Shown: positions 18,751 to 29,562 of the stretch, in pieces
How positions within the stretch are numbered: position 1 is the first letter of the stretch
How the letters are laid out: each line of letters starts with the position of its first letter
The notes under the pieces: model-generated
Databases searched by the model: none
Seen by the model: only the letters and a program-made list of their open reading frames with translations
What the model was told of the DNA's origin: nothing
Made by a program: the position numbers and the translations under genes
Assembly: GCA_015654795.1 (NCBI GenBank)
Contig: JAATGF010000034.1
Span: 1-64,000 of the forward strand
Origin: Bacteroidales bacterium
GTDB taxonomy: Bacteria > Bacteroidota > Bacteroidia > Bacteroidales > Prolixibacteraceae
Direction: 5' to 3'
DNA: 64,000 nt

Positions 18751-19743
18751 TTACTTGGCCATTAATCTTATTTGAGAAATCAAACTAGATTGGCATAATA
18801 TCTGATTAAACAAATATTCATTCCTGTCTGTACTAATGCATTCAGCAAACTTAATTAGGATTTTCTGAAAATGATTATCAGCCGGAAGTATGTACTCAGT
18901 TTTTTTATTTTCGGTTTCAATAATTACTTTTGGATTAAAACCGGGAGATGCTGTGAAAGCTCTTTCAATTGTCATTTTCCCTATACTTCCCCATAATTCT
19001 ATATTATTCTGATAAAAATTATCAAAACCAAAAGCTAGTTGAGATACAATTCCATCAGTATTTTTTAGAATGGCACTGCCTTGATAATCAACATTCCAAT
19101 TCCCTTTTTCTAGGGATGATCCTAAAACTTTTTGATTAGGACCTAATATAAAATGTGCTGCCATAATGGTGTATGCGCCGGCATCAAGCAATGCTCCCCC
19201 ACCTAACTCCTTTTTATATCGAATATTCGTTTCAATATTAAATGGAGGAAATCCAAAAGAGGTGCGTAATAAACGAATATCACCAATTGTATTGTCTTTA
19301 ATATGCTGCTTTATGAAATCAAATTGAGAATGAAATACAAACATGAAGTTCTCAAATACACAGAGTTTTTTTTCTTTCGCAAGAGAGATTATTGATGATG
19401 TCTCAGAAATATCACAGGCCAATGATTTTTCGGATAGAACATGTTTTCCTAATTTTAAAGCTTTGGTAATCCATTCGAAATGCATGCCAGAAGGTAAAGG
19501 AATGTAAACAGCTTCAATATCTTTCCTATCTACTAGTTTTTCGTAACCGACTATGGACTCGCAATTAAATATTTTGGCAAATTCTGCGGCTTTTTGCTCT
19601 GACCTGCTGGCAACTGCTACCAACTCAAATAACCCGGTTCGTAACATATTTGGAATCACCATTCTATTAGCAATATCTGCACAACCTAAAATACCAATTT
19701 TAATCTTTCTATTCATAATGATAATTTTCCCATTGATCTGCAA
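18751..19743 (-). CDS. Gfo/Idh/MocA family oxidoreductase (candidate 3-ketoreductase)
   Basis: KIGILGCADIANRMVIP, LSEKSLA, GGGALLDAGAYTIMAA. Confidence 0.85.
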   Translation of the reverse strand: MQINGKIIIMNRKIKIGILGCADIANRMVIPNMLRTGLFELVAVASRSEQKAAEFAKIFNCESIVGYEKLVDRKDIEAVYIPLPSGMHFEWITKALKLGKHVLSEKSLACDISETSSIISLAKEKKLCVFENFMFVFHSQFDFIKQHIKDNTIGDIRLLRTSFGFPPFNIETNIRYKKELGGGALLDAGAYTIMAAHFILGPNQKVLGSSLEKGNWNVDYQGSAILKNTDGIVSQLAFGFDNFYQNNIELWGSIGKMTIERAFTASPGFNPKVIIETENKKTEYILPADNHFQKILIKFAECISTDRNEYLFNQILCQSSLISQIRLMAK

Positions 19744-19803
19744 TAAATATTTGTACTGTAATGTTATATATCTCCTTCCATATCGTTTATGGGTTCCTCC
19801 TCT

Positions 19804-21204
19804 TTAAATAAAGCTTATGGCGGATAATAAACTTCTGGATTGAATGTTCATATAGTTATTGAATGTGATAAATGTATTCATCTGATTTAGTGTCATCCAG
19901 GTATAATTTTCAGGTACCTGAACAGGAAAATCATCACCTGCTTCAATGATCATATTCCTGTTTTGTTCATGAAAAAAACGACCACCCTCCTCAGACTGCA
20001 TTGTATCAAAGCGTATCATCTCTGGCGGAGCATTAAGCACAAAATTTAAAAATGGTATTTCATAATCAGGTCTCCGATAATCACCGGTTAAGCATTGTAC
20101 TGTTGGCGCAAGTTCCAGAATATCGAAATTTCCACACTCTAATTTTGCCTGTACCAAACAATGTAATATGCCATGAAGCTTTTTAACAATAAATGCAATA
20201 ATTCCGTCCTGAGCAGGTTTTATAAGCGGTTGACACCAACTACTCACTTCTCGGTTGTCAATTGTAATCTTCGCTGCAATTACCTTAAAAAATCTACCAT
20301 CTTTACGAATTATTTCCTTGTCTGTAACAAGCCAATCATTTATCCTATTCAATGGTACAGTGGTTATATTAAGATCGTATCGGCATTTTAAATCGGTTAA
20401 CCAGGCAACCAAATCTTCAAATGAGTACATCGATATGCCTTTATTGATTGATGAAATTAACATACTCATCTGAATAGAGTCAACGGAGTATGAATAGAAA
20501 CCGATATCACTAATTGTTTTAAAAGGAATACCTGAAATCACAGTGCGTGTATCCATATTTACCAGGTTATCCTCCAGTATTAGTTTCTTTATTTGACCTA
20601 AAGTCAGCCAAACAAACTCATCCAAAACTGCAATATCCTTATGAACCTGTATAATAATATTTCGGTTTCGTTTTCTTAGGAAGCGGGCACCTTGTTCCGA
20701 TTGCAACTGATCCAATAAAATCGTCACATTTTCCCTCTCTTTGAAGAACTCAAGATATGCAGGTACCTTACCACCATGTACCTGCGTGTAATTACTTTTG
20801 GTGGCTTGCAGAGTTGGCGATAATTGAACATTGTTAATATTGCCTGGTTCTATTTTTGCTTGTAATAAAAAGTATAGAATACCATTGATCTCTTTCGTAA
20901 TTATCCCTAAATATCCTATTTCCGGTTGATTAATTATGGGTTGATCCCATTCTTTTAATCCTCGCCAGTTAGTTTTTACATTTATTCCTTCAATGGAAAA
21001 AAATCTGCCGGAATTATGAACTAACTTTGAATTATCATTATTAAAACCCCAGTTATCAAGCTTTGAAAATTCAATTTGCTGAACTTCGATATTCACTTCA
21101 CTGTTTTTCTTGTCCAACCAGTTTTTTATCTCCGATGTACTTATATAGGGATTTTCTTCTGTCAAAGCAGACAAAAGAAACTTGTTCATTGATTCTTTCT
21201 TCAT
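19804..21204 (-). CDS. NDP-hexose 2,3-dehydratase family protein (EvaA/TylX3/SpnO-like, two tandem domains)
   Basis: Internal duplication: W.QPII..P..G...., ILYFLLQAKIEPGN...LSPTLQ, LDQLQSEQGARFLRKRNRNIII repeated as ILHCLVQAKLECGN...LAPTVQ, FDTMQSEEGGRFFHEQNRNMII. Confidence 0.85.
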   Translation of the reverse strand: MKKESMNKFLLSALTEENPYISTSEIKNWLDKKNSEVNIEVQQIEFSKLDNWGFNNDNSKLVHNSGRFFSIEGINVKTNWRGLKEWDQPIINQPEIGYLGIITKEINGILYFLLQAKIEPGNINNVQLSPTLQATKSNYTQVHGGKVPAYLEFFKERENVTILLDQLQSEQGARFLRKRNRNIIIQVHKDIAVLDEFVWLTLGQIKKLILEDNLVNMDTRTVISGIPFKTISDIGFYSYSVDSIQMSMLISSINKGISMYSFEDLVAWLTDLKCRYDLNITTVPLNRINDWLVTDKEIIRKDGRFFKVIAAKITIDNREVSSWCQPLIKPAQDGIIAFIVKKLHGILHCLVQAKLECGNFDILELAPTVQCLTGDYRRPDYEIPFLNFVLNAPPEMIRFDTMQSEEGGRFFHEQNRNMIIEAGDDFPVQVPENYTWMTLNQMNTFITFNNYMNIQSRSLLSAISFI

Positions 21205-21232
21205 TATTTATCTTATCGAAAATATTTTAAAA

Positions 21233-22336
21233 TTAATCTTTCTGATTGTTATAAAATAAATCTAAAATAGAATTCTGATAAATTGACGTTCTATATTTTC
21301 CGAGAGCTTCATTCCTATTTGTAAAAGCAATATCTTCTAATCTATTTTTGTTAATCAAGACATCTTCAATCGCATTTTTTATGGATTGAGGTGATTTTTT
21401 CTCAACCAAAAAACCATTTTTTTTATCTTTAAAAATAAGTGGAATTCCGCTGTGATTACTGGTTATGACAATACATCCTGTTGCATAAGCTTCTAAAATA
21501 CTTATGGGCTGACCTTCAAATGGGTAATAAGTTGGTAAGCAAAACACATGAGATTTTAAGTATAGTTCTCTTTTCATTTCACCATCTATGAATTTCCCAA
21601 TATAATTTAATCGATCATACTTTCTGATTTTTTCTAAAAACTCAGTTTCACTTTCTAAAGATTCGAATCCTCCAACAAATACAATATTAACTTGTGCTTT
21701 TGAACTCTCATTTAAAGCAATATATCCATCAACCAATTCATTATATCCTTTACCTGGTATTAAATTACTTAAAAACAATATTTGGATACTGCTAACAGAA
21801 GAGAATTTTGTTTTTATCTCATCATCGTCTACAAATAAAAAATCTTCCGCGAAATTTGGTACAATATGTATTCTGTTTTTTTGAATTACTTTAGAAAAAA
21901 TTTCAAAATTAACTCGCCCTTCTACAATAACTCCTCCTATCTTTCCAATAAAGAATTGGTTAATTTTTTGTTGGATACCGTTGCCACTGAGAATTTCTTT
22001 CATCCCAGTACCACCTAACATATGAATGAAAATTTTATTGCAATTTTTATAGCAAATACAATAAATAAGTAAATCCCTAATGTTTCCGAGAAAAGACTCA
22101 GCTGAAGATAAATAAATTACATCATTATTATTTCTCTTTTGCCATACTTTAATTAGAATTTTAAGTATTTCAAATATTCTTCCAAATGAAGCATTCCCGT
22201 TTTTTAAATTTTTTTTACTAAGATTAACAATATCAACGTGGTGTTTATCTTGCAGTAATTTGTCTAGCAAAACTTTACTTGCCTTGGATTGACCATCTAT
22301 TGGTGGAGGAATGGGTGCAATAAAAAGGATTTTCAT
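21233..22336 (-). CDS. Glycosyltransferase GT4
   Basis: APIPPPIDGQSKAS N-terminus; LPTYYPFEGQPISILEAYATGCIVITSNHSGIP. Confidence 0.85.
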   Translation of the reverse strand: MKILFIAPIPPPIDGQSKASKVLLDKLLQDKHHVDIVNLSKKNLKNGNASFGRIFEILKILIKVWQKRNNNDVIYLSSAESFLGNIRDLLIYCICYKNCNKIFIHMLGGTGMKEILSGNGIQQKINQFFIGKIGGVIVEGRVNFEIFSKVIQKNRIHIVPNFAEDFLFVDDDEIKTKFSSVSSIQILFLSNLIPGKGYNELVDGYIALNESSKAQVNIVFVGGFESLESETEFLEKIRKYDRLNYIGKFIDGEMKRELYLKSHVFCLPTYYPFEGQPISILEAYATGCIVITSNHSGIPLIFKDKKNGFLVEKKSPQSIKNAIEDVLINKNRLEDIAFTNRNEALGKYRTSIYQNSILDLFYNNQKD

Positions 22337-22427
22337 TAATAATTTATAATATTATAATTAATTGAAATGGTCTATTTAGATTTTCAGTACATTATTAGCA
22401 TTGTTTTTGTATTTGATATTCATTATT

Positions 22428-23186
22428 TTATCTGAATCTATCGATTATTGATCTAAGGTAATACTTTGATATCATTGAGAAATACTCAATAAAACAAATA
22501 AAGGCAGGTCTACTTTTATTACTCCTTTTTAGCTTTAGAACTTCTTGAGCAACACGAAGAATATGCCGATCGCTAATTCCATCAATCCTCGTTTTTACAG
22601 TTATTTTCGGTATATAATATGGTTTAATTATATCAAAACATCTTAATAAAAAATCATAATCCCCTGCGATGCGATAATCTGTATTAAAATTACCCTTTTG
22701 GTTAAAAAGACTTTTATGATGTAGGCTGCCTACATGTGTAATGGTACAATGCGAACGCATCTTTTTACTCCATGGTTTACCAACAATTCTAATAGGGTCG
22801 AGATTTTCCTTTACTGCTAAATTATTTGATGATATAAAATTCAAATCTTGATTATTGTTAATAATATCTACATAAATTGCTATTGCATTTTCCATTAATA
22901 TGTCATCGCTCCCAACAAAGGAAATCCACTCGCCAGTCGAAAGCTTTAAACCTTTATTCCAAGCGTCATAAATTCCTTCATCATGTTCAGAAATCCAGGT
23001 TAACCTTCCACCGAATAAACCTTCATATTTTTCTATTATTGAAATAGTCTTGTCTGACGAGCCTCCATCAATTATTATATATTCTATGTTATTATAATTT
23101 TGATTTAAAATTGATTCTATTGTGTCACTTATTGTTTTTTCGGAATTGAAAGAGGCAGTTATTATTGAGATTTTTGGAAAAATCAT
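22428..23186 (-). CDS. Glycosyltransferase GT2
   Basis: SIITASFNSEKTISDTIESILNQNYNNIEYIIIDGGSSDKT. Confidence 0.9.
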   Translation of the reverse strand: MIFPKISIITASFNSEKTISDTIESILNQNYNNIEYIIIDGGSSDKTISIIEKYEGLFGGRLTWISEHDEGIYDAWNKGLKLSTGEWISFVGSDDILMENAIAIYVDIINNNQDLNFISSNNLAVKENLDPIRIVGKPWSKKMRSHCTITHVGSLHHKSLFNQKGNFNTDYRIAGDYDFLLRCFDIIKPYYIPKITVKTRIDGISDRHILRVAQEVLKLKRSNKSRPAFICFIEYFSMISKYYLRSIIDRFR

Positions 23187-23196
23187 TTTAATTTAC

Positions 23197-24414
23197 TTAA
23201 TATTGGTGATTATTAATTTTAATAGATTCTAATTCGTCTGAATCAAGGTCTAAATATCTTATCATTGAGTATATCACTAATAATATTAATACCGCTGAAA
23301 ATTCAGGACGATGGAAAAAATTAGCAACTACTAATATAAATAATTTTAGAAATAATGTTCTTTTTTCACCAGTTAATTTCACTATGCGGTATAGGAAATA
23401 AACAAGAAACGCATAATAAAAAAATGCACCGAATAAGCCATGATTTGCTATAATTGAGTAAACATTACTACCTCTGACTTTATTTTCGGTTTGTTCTCCC
23501 CATAATGGATTTTCAAGAAATAACTTTTTATCATTTACGCTTGCTTCATAACGATTATTCCCGGCAAGATTTCCCGCATCATCTAATTTAAATCTTTCAA
23601 ATGTCATGGCATTTAAGAGTATTAATGATTTATTATCACCTTTATAATTTGACAAACTAATATAAAGCGCAGTAATTCCGACACATACTAGTGCTAAATA
23701 TTTGAGATGCGAAATCTTTAAATAGAATAAAAGAAGATACATGGCAATAATTATGAAGAAAGCCATGGAAAAAGTAAATATAGTTACTAATATCAGGTAT
23801 TTTTCAATTTTGAGATTATTGAAATATATCTTGTTTAGTATAATTGCAAAGATTGAAAATAATGCAAAAGCTCCGGGTTCATCAAAAAATCCGGCAAAAC
23901 GGAGCATTCTTAGACTGTCTGAATTGTAAAAGTCATTTGTACTGGTCAATCCTAAGAAGTAGGTTGTTCCAAGTGCGGAATATTTAATTTCGAAAATGGG
24001 AGATATGCCAATAAAAACATGGATAAAAAGTGTAATAACTCCTCCTATTCCCATTATTAAAATAATATTTATATATGACCTTGCAAAATTTTTAAAGCCT
24101 ATAAAATTATCGATAAAGGTAATAATTATAAATAGCGCGACGAATTGTATACAAAAATTTAAGTTTGAATAGTTATAATATAGGCTGGTTATTATTGCAT
24201 AGTATAATATCTGAACAAGAATAATATTAGTAATATTTTGGTCTATCTGAATACGTTTTTTGCTTTGAAGAAAAGATAAAACCATTACCAAAAGACAGGC
24301 AAATGTCAGTATTTTATATGGGTGACTCGGCCATACATAAAATATAAATGGTGCGGTGCTTGTTAATGTAAGCCAGGCAATTATTTGACTTAATACCTGC
24401 TTAGTCTTGCTCAT
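23197..24414 (-). CDS. Wzy-like O-antigen/capsule polymerase (multi-TM)
   Basis: Many hydrophobic segments; position among GTs and Wzx. Confidence 0.65.
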   Translation of the reverse strand: MSKTKQVLSQIIAWLTLTSTAPFIFYVWPSHPYKILTFACLLVMVLSFLQSKKRIQIDQNITNIILVQILYYAIITSLYYNYSNLNFCIQFVALFIIITFIDNFIGFKNFARSYINIILIMGIGGVITLFIHVFIGISPIFEIKYSALGTTYFLGLTSTNDFYNSDSLRMLRFAGFFDEPGAFALFSIFAIILNKIYFNNLKIEKYLILVTIFTFSMAFFIIIAMYLLLFYLKISHLKYLALVCVGITALYISLSNYKGDNKSLILLNAMTFERFKLDDAGNLAGNNRYEASVNDKKLFLENPLWGEQTENKVRGSNVYSIIANHGLFGAFFYYAFLVYFLYRIVKLTGEKRTLFLKLFILVVANFFHRPEFSAVLILLVIYSMIRYLDLDSDELESIKINNHQY

Positions 24415-25237
24415 TCTTAATTTTGTATTTCAAAAACAACACAAAGAAATTTTGAATAATTTTGAATAAGCCAACTTTTTGAATAATAAGCGATAAATAT
24501 CTGAGAGTTATCGTTAATTTGTGGGATACAAAGAAACTGGGATAAGTTGAATAGAAAAGCCTGGATAAGGCTAAGTTTGAAATATAGGGATTGAAATTAT
24601 CAAAACAGATTTTAAAAAGTTCATTGTAAAAGGTTTTATCTCCTTTGCCATAAAAACTTGCTCCTGTTTCGTTATAGATTGCAATGATTTGATCGGTATA
24701 TTTCCAACGGGCACCTCCGCAGAATGTTTTTACATGCAATACGTAATCGGAAGCAGTAACGTATTGAGTACTAAAATATCCAAACTGCTTAAAAAGTTCT
24801 TTTCTATAGAAAACAGCCTGGTGGCAGGGAGATCTGACGCAAAGCTTTTCATAATTATACTCACCGTCATATACTTGTAGTGAATGTAGGAATAATACAT
24901 TTCCATAAATTACGTCAATTCCGGCAAGATCATTGGAAATAATTTTTGATAAAGTCGAAGGCTCATATAATATATCGTCGCATCCTAAAAAATAGATCCA
25001 ATCACCTTTAGCAACCGATATTCCTTTATTCATTGCATCATATATACCGGCATCCGGTTCTGAAATTATTTTGGCGATTTTATCGGTATATGTATTTAAA
25101 ATAGCTAATGTGTCATCTGTTGAGACACCATCAACAATAATATATTCAAAATCGGAATAGTCTTGATTTATTACACTTAAAATGGTCCGCTCAATTGTTG
25201 AAGCTCCGTTTCTAACGACAGTTATAATACTTATCAT
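24401..25237 (-). CDS. Glycosyltransferase GT2
   Basis: SIITVVRNGASTIERTILSVINQDYSDFEYIIVDGVSTDDT. Confidence 0.9.
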   Translation of the reverse strand: MISIITVVRNGASTIERTILSVINQDYSDFEYIIVDGVSTDDTLAILNTYTDKIAKIISEPDAGIYDAMNKGISVAKGDWIYFLGCDDILYEPSTLSKIISNDLAGIDVIYGNVLFLHSLQVYDGEYNYEKLCVRSPCHQAVFYRKELFKQFGYFSTQYVTASDYVLHVKTFCGGARWKYTDQIIAIYNETGASFYGKGDKTFYNELFKICFDNFNPYISNLALSRLFYSTYPSFFVSHKLTITLRYLSLIIQKVGLFKIIQNFFVLFLKYKIKNEQD

Positions 25238-25240
25238 GAT

Positions 25241-26341
25241 CTATTTTAAGATGTCTACTATTGATTTTGTGTTTATATTTTTTTGTGCACTAGGGAGTGC
25301 ACTAAACCCTGGCTTAATATCAGATAATTTTGCAGGTACATGACAATTTATTGATTTTAAGAACTGATCAAAAGCTGTGAATTCTGAATTTGGAAAAATA
25401 TTGTTAATTAATTGGTTAAGAAAAATAGGAACAATACCTTTGTTAATAAGATTCAATGCAGCTGTCGAATTGAATGTTATTGCATACCGGACCGGATATT
25501 TTTGAATAAGGATTTCTGCAATATCATTATCTTCAATTATTATAATATTACTATATCTTTCAACAATCAACTTTGTTATTGCATTTTTTACAGATTTAAT
25601 GTCTGAGGGGTGAAATTTAAAGTAGAAAGGATTAAAATTTTCAGAAATGGCTAATAAATTATTTATGTAACTTATGTATTCATCCTCTTTAAGATACCAT
25701 GAGTATAGTCCCTGGTTTAAAAAAATAGCTCCATTTTCATGTAGGATCTCAATTGGTTCTTTTACTTGGGTCAATTTGAAGAATGGTATATTTCTCCGAA
25801 TAGAATTTCCAAAATTGACAATAACACCTTTAAATACAAAATCTTTCATCACAGGCAAGATTTGTTGCCCGTACACAGCGATTTTCGTATATTTAAATTT
25901 GTATATATGGTGTAATATAAGAGTTTTAATTCTATCTTTTAAGGGAGCTTTATGAGGTATTAAATTATAGGTGCACATCGTTGAAGTCCCATCTTCAAGT
26001 AAGTATATTTTTGCCTTTGCATTATAAAATACCTGAATAATGTATTGATTTAGTAAATCCATGTCTGTGTGCACCAAAAGTATGTCATCGCTATTTGGTT
26101 TTAATCTTTGATGTACATATTTCTGAATTGCTAATATTCTCAAGGAGTGGAAAAAAAAATCAGTTATGGACGAAGTAATTTTATTAGGGAAGTAATATAT
26201 TTTTGAAAATAAGTCGCTATTAGTTATAATGTTTAATGAATAAGGCACTTGAATTAATCCAAGTTCATAGTTTGGAAGTTGTTTTGCTAACTTTAAGTCT
26301 AAATCAAAATGATAATTATTATTGATCAGAAAATATATCAT
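25241..26341 (-). CDS. Polysialyltransferase/sialyltransferase-like glycosyltransferase (candidate legionaminyltransferase)
   Basis: LLEDGTS, FYFKFHPSD motif pattern; locus also encodes CMP-nonulosonate synthesis. Confidence 0.45.
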   Translation of the reverse strand: MIYFLINNNYHFDLDLKLAKQLPNYELGLIQVPYSLNIITNSDLFSKIYYFPNKITSSITDFFFHSLRILAIQKYVHQRLKPNSDDILLVHTDMDLLNQYIIQVFYNAKAKIYLLEDGTSTMCTYNLIPHKAPLKDRIKTLILHHIYKFKYTKIAVYGQQILPVMKDFVFKGVIVNFGNSIRRNIPFFKLTQVKEPIEILHENGAIFLNQGLYSWYLKEDEYISYINNLLAISENFNPFYFKFHPSDIKSVKNAITKLIVERYSNIIIIEDNDIAEILIQKYPVRYAITFNSTAALNLINKGIVPIFLNQLINNIFPNSEFTAFDQFLKSINCHVPAKLSDIKPGFSALPSAQKNINTKSIVDILK

Positions 26342-26344
26342 TAG

Positions 26345-26857
26345 TTAAATATCTATTTTTTTGTAACGAATTAACTTTGCTGGCACGCCACCAACAATGG
26401 CAAAATCTGGTACGTCCTTTGTAACCACGGAGTTTGCTCCAATAATACTGTTATTCCCAATTTTTACACCTGGCGAAATTACAACGCAAGAACCTATCCA
26501 AACTGCGTCGCCAATAATTATATTTCCATATTTAGTGCGCAGTTTAGAATAATCAGAAAAATCACAATCAACTTCGCCAGTTTGTGTCCATACCTGAAAG
26601 AAAGGTCCGATTTTGCAATTTTGACCAATTTTCACGTAGTATCCTTTGGAAGCTTGAATTCTGGAATATCTACCAATATAAGAGTTCCCATCAATTAATA
26701 TTTGACCATCACCATACATTAATATGCCATCACCATTAAAATTAAAAGTGTTATGTATTGAATATTTCTTTCTGAAATTTTTATAAGTATAATTATTGTA
26801 AGCGCGCCTAAAAATATCGTACGTATAGGCGAATAGTTTAATGACTATGCTTTTCAT
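26345..26857 (-). CDS. Hexapeptide-repeat acyltransferase
   Basis: VWIGSCVVISPGVKIGNNSIIGANSVVTKDVPDFAIVGGVPAKLIRY. Confidence 0.9.
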   Translation of the reverse strand: MKSIVIKLFAYTYDIFRRAYNNYTYKNFRKKYSIHNTFNFNGDGILMYGDGQILIDGNSYIGRYSRIQASKGYYVKIGQNCKIGPFFQVWTQTGEVDCDFSDYSKLRTKYGNIIIGDAVWIGSCVVISPGVKIGNNSIIGANSVVTKDVPDFAIVGGVPAKLIRYKKIDI

Positions 26858-26861
26858 TGAA

Positions 26862-28109
26862 TTATTTTAAAAAGTAAAACCATGGTAAAGGATATAGTTT
26901 TCTGGAAATTATAGCCATAGATAGAGCAAATATAAAATAACTAATGCATAAAGTATAAGCCGCGCCTAAAGTGCCAAATTTATTTATTAACATGTAATTT
27001 AATCCTAAATTTAAAACTATATTCACAAATGACCAATAAAATAATATATTTGTTTTCTTTGTATAGTAAATTATGTTGGCAAATAATAAGTAACAACCTT
27101 GAAAAAAGAAACCTATAGCAATCCATTTTACAAATACCGAACCCGTTTTATATCGTTCATTAATAAACCAATTGAAAATATATGGGGATAGAGAAGAGAG
27201 TAAAATAACTATTGCTATCATTGATAATATATATATCCAGTAAATTTTTACTACTTTTTGCTTCGATAAATCATCACCTTTTGAAAAGTTTTCATAACTG
27301 AAAGGCACAATTGCATTCGCAAAAGAAATACACAACATAGAAATAGAACTTCCTATTACGTAGCCCATATTGTAAATGCCCAAATCCACCTTTCCTAAAA
27401 TTTGATTTATAAATATTTTATCGGACATGTTAATCACCATCCCGCCTATCACATGAGGAACGATAGGCAGTCCAAATTTTAAAGAATCCTTAACGAATTT
27501 TTTTGATATTTTATTAGTTAATACGTCTCTTTTCTTTAAAAGAATTAGTGCTATTAGTGTAAATATTAAAATTGAAACGTATTGTCCGATTAATTTTCCT
27601 TCGTAGTTCATTCCGAATAGGATAACAAACGAAATAGAAAGGACCATGTTTATACTCGAGCTGGAAAGGCTGAAAATACCATATTTATAGGGTTCTTGTT
27701 TAATTTGATAATCAATAAGCAAAGTTGAAGTAACAATTGACATTAAAGAGAAAACAGGAATAGCAAGCAACCATATGTATGGGACTCCTAAAATATTTGA
27801 TAAAGCACCACACAAAAAAAATTCTGCTATGAATAATAAAATAGCAAGCATGGTTGGTACTATTAATGTAGAAGAAACGTAAATTGAATAATCGGTTTTT
27901 TTTTCATTAAAATAGGCAACAGAAATTGCGGATTGTGTACCAAGAGAAATTACAGGCAAGGTAAATGCAAAAAGTGTTGTTAATAACGATAGCATCCCAA
28001 AATCATTTGGCGCTAAATAGAATGAAAATACCGGTAGGACGAGAAAGGCTAGTCCTCTTTCAAGGAAAGATGCTCCTAAGTATACTGAAAACGATTTATA
28101 TATATTCAT
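26862..28109 (-). CDS. Wzx-type flippase (locus 1)
   Basis: MATE/MVF-like polysaccharide transporter hydrophobicity and FLERGLAFLVLPVFSFYLAPNDFG N-terminus. Confidence 0.85.
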   Translation of the reverse strand: MNIYKSFSVYLGASFLERGLAFLVLPVFSFYLAPNDFGMLSLLTTLFAFTLPVISLGTQSAISVAYFNEKKTDYSIYVSSTLIVPTMLAILLFIAEFFLCGALSNILGVPYIWLLAIPVFSLMSIVTSTLLIDYQIKQEPYKYGIFSLSSSSINMVLSISFVILFGMNYEGKLIGQYVSILIFTLIALILLKKRDVLTNKISKKFVKDSLKFGLPIVPHVIGGMVINMSDKIFINQILGKVDLGIYNMGYVIGSSISMLCISFANAIVPFSYENFSKGDDLSKQKVVKIYWIYILSMIAIVILLSSLSPYIFNWFINERYKTGSVFVKWIAIGFFFQGCYLLFANIIYYTKKTNILFYWSFVNIVLNLGLNYMLINKFGTLGAAYTLCISYFIFALSMAIISRKLYPLPWFYFLK

Positions 28110-28254
28110 TTACTCTGATTATCCATTTATCCATCTTATATATGCACTGTTATTTTACCTGTACAAATCATTGAAATCTTGTGTTTAGTTTACTTTAGTA
28201 ATAATATGGTGTATCTTCGAAATAAAATTAGGGTTGGTAATTGCTATTACTAAA

Positions 28255-28818
28255 TTATTCTAATGAATTTATATTTTTGATTATTCTAGCGGGATTTCCT
28301 GCTGCAATTACATTGTCTGGAACGCTTTTTGTAACGACACTTCCCGCACCAATAACTGCATTTTTTCCAATTGTAACACCGGAAAGAATCGTAGAATTTG
28401 CTCCTATCCAGCTACCTTTTCCCACCACAATTGGTATAGAATCAAAATGTCCCTGATCAATTATGGGTATGGACGGGCTCGAATAGTTGTGATTACTGAC
28501 ATAAAAATGGACACAAGAGCCTATTAATACATCGTCTTGAATTGTAATACCCGCACCATTTTCCCTTGAATCTGCAAAAAGCATTGTTCCAGGCCTGATT
28601 ACGACCCTATTACCAATGCTTATTTTTGAGCATGTTATTGCATACGCTCCAGGTCTAAATTCTGCAGAATCTGCAAAATATTTAAACTTTGTTTGACAAA
28701 GTCGCGTCATCGACTCTTTAAAAAATAATTTATAATGAGTAAATGGTAAATCGGGTCCCAAACGATCAGCTTGTTTGTCAAATTTTATTTTTTTTATGAG
28801 TATTTTAATCGCGTTCAT
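28255..28818 (-). CDS. Hexapeptide-repeat acyltransferase
   Basis: SWIGANSTILSGVTIGKNAVIGAGSVVTKSVPDNVIAAGNPARII. Confidence 0.9.
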   Translation of the reverse strand: MNAIKILIKKIKFDKQADRLGPDLPFTHYKLFFKESMTRLCQTKFKYFADSAEFRPGAYAITCSKISIGNRVVIRPGTMLFADSRENGAGITIQDDVLIGSCVHFYVSNHNYSSPSIPIIDQGHFDSIPIVVGKGSWIGANSTILSGVTIGKNAVIGAGSVVTKSVPDNVIAAGNPARIIKNINSLE

Positions 28819-28824
28819 TCTTTT

Positions 28825-29562
28825 TTAAATTACAGTCCAACCTCCGTCGACAATTAAATTTTGTCCGGTAATGTACTTTGCTTCTTCAGAAAGCAAAAAT
28901 GATACAGCGGGCGCAATATCATCTGGGTTTCCTAATCTTCCCATTGGAACTTTAGCTTCGTAACGTGAAACGAAAGAGGGATGTTGGTGGTCAAATATTC
29001 CTCCAGGTGATACACAATTCACCCGAATGCCTTTCCGGCCGTAATAGGAGGCCAGGTAGCGGGTGAAATTTATTAAACCGCCTTTTATAGCCGAGTAAGC
29101 TGCTGGTGATGTTCCTCCATACTCTTCGTATAGTGTGAAGTCGTTTCCAACTACTCCATAAATCGAAGCTATATTTACGATGGCTCCACTTCTTTGTGTT
29201 GTCATTATTTTTAATACTTTCTGACAACAAACAAAGTAGCTGTTTAATTGCATGTCTATATTAGACCGCCAAGAAGCAGGATTAACTTCTTCGAATTTTG
29301 TTCCCCAATCCTTAGTCCGGGCATATGCGCTGTTTACCAATCCATCGATCCGACCAAATTCATCCACAATCAGGTCTATGCCTGTCTGAATTGAATCATC
29401 ATTTGTAATATCCATTTGGATAGTTCTGTTTAACAGATTGGTTTCTATTCCTTTATCTGCATTTATTGCTTTTCCTCCCTTGCGATTGATGTCAGCGACG
29501 AGTTCTTTGCCGATTAATCCTGAACCGCCGGTGATGATGATGATTTTATCTTTTAATATCAT
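28825..29562 (-). CDS. SDR family oxidoreductase (PtmA-like)
   Basis: IIITGGSGLIGKELV, NIASIYG, YSAIKGGLINFTRYLA; last in legionaminate-type gene order. Confidence 0.8.
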   Translation of the reverse strand: MILKDKIIIITGGSGLIGKELVADINRKGGKAINADKGIETNLLNRTIQMDITNDDSIQTGIDLIVDEFGRIDGLVNSAYARTKDWGTKFEEVNPASWRSNIDMQLNSYFVCCQKVLKIMTTQRSGAIVNIASIYGVVGNDFTLYEEYGGTSPAAYSAIKGGLINFTRYLASYYGRKGIRVNCVSPGGIFDHQHPSFVSRYEAKVPMGRLGNPDDIAPAVSFLLSEEAKYITGQNLIVDGGWTVI

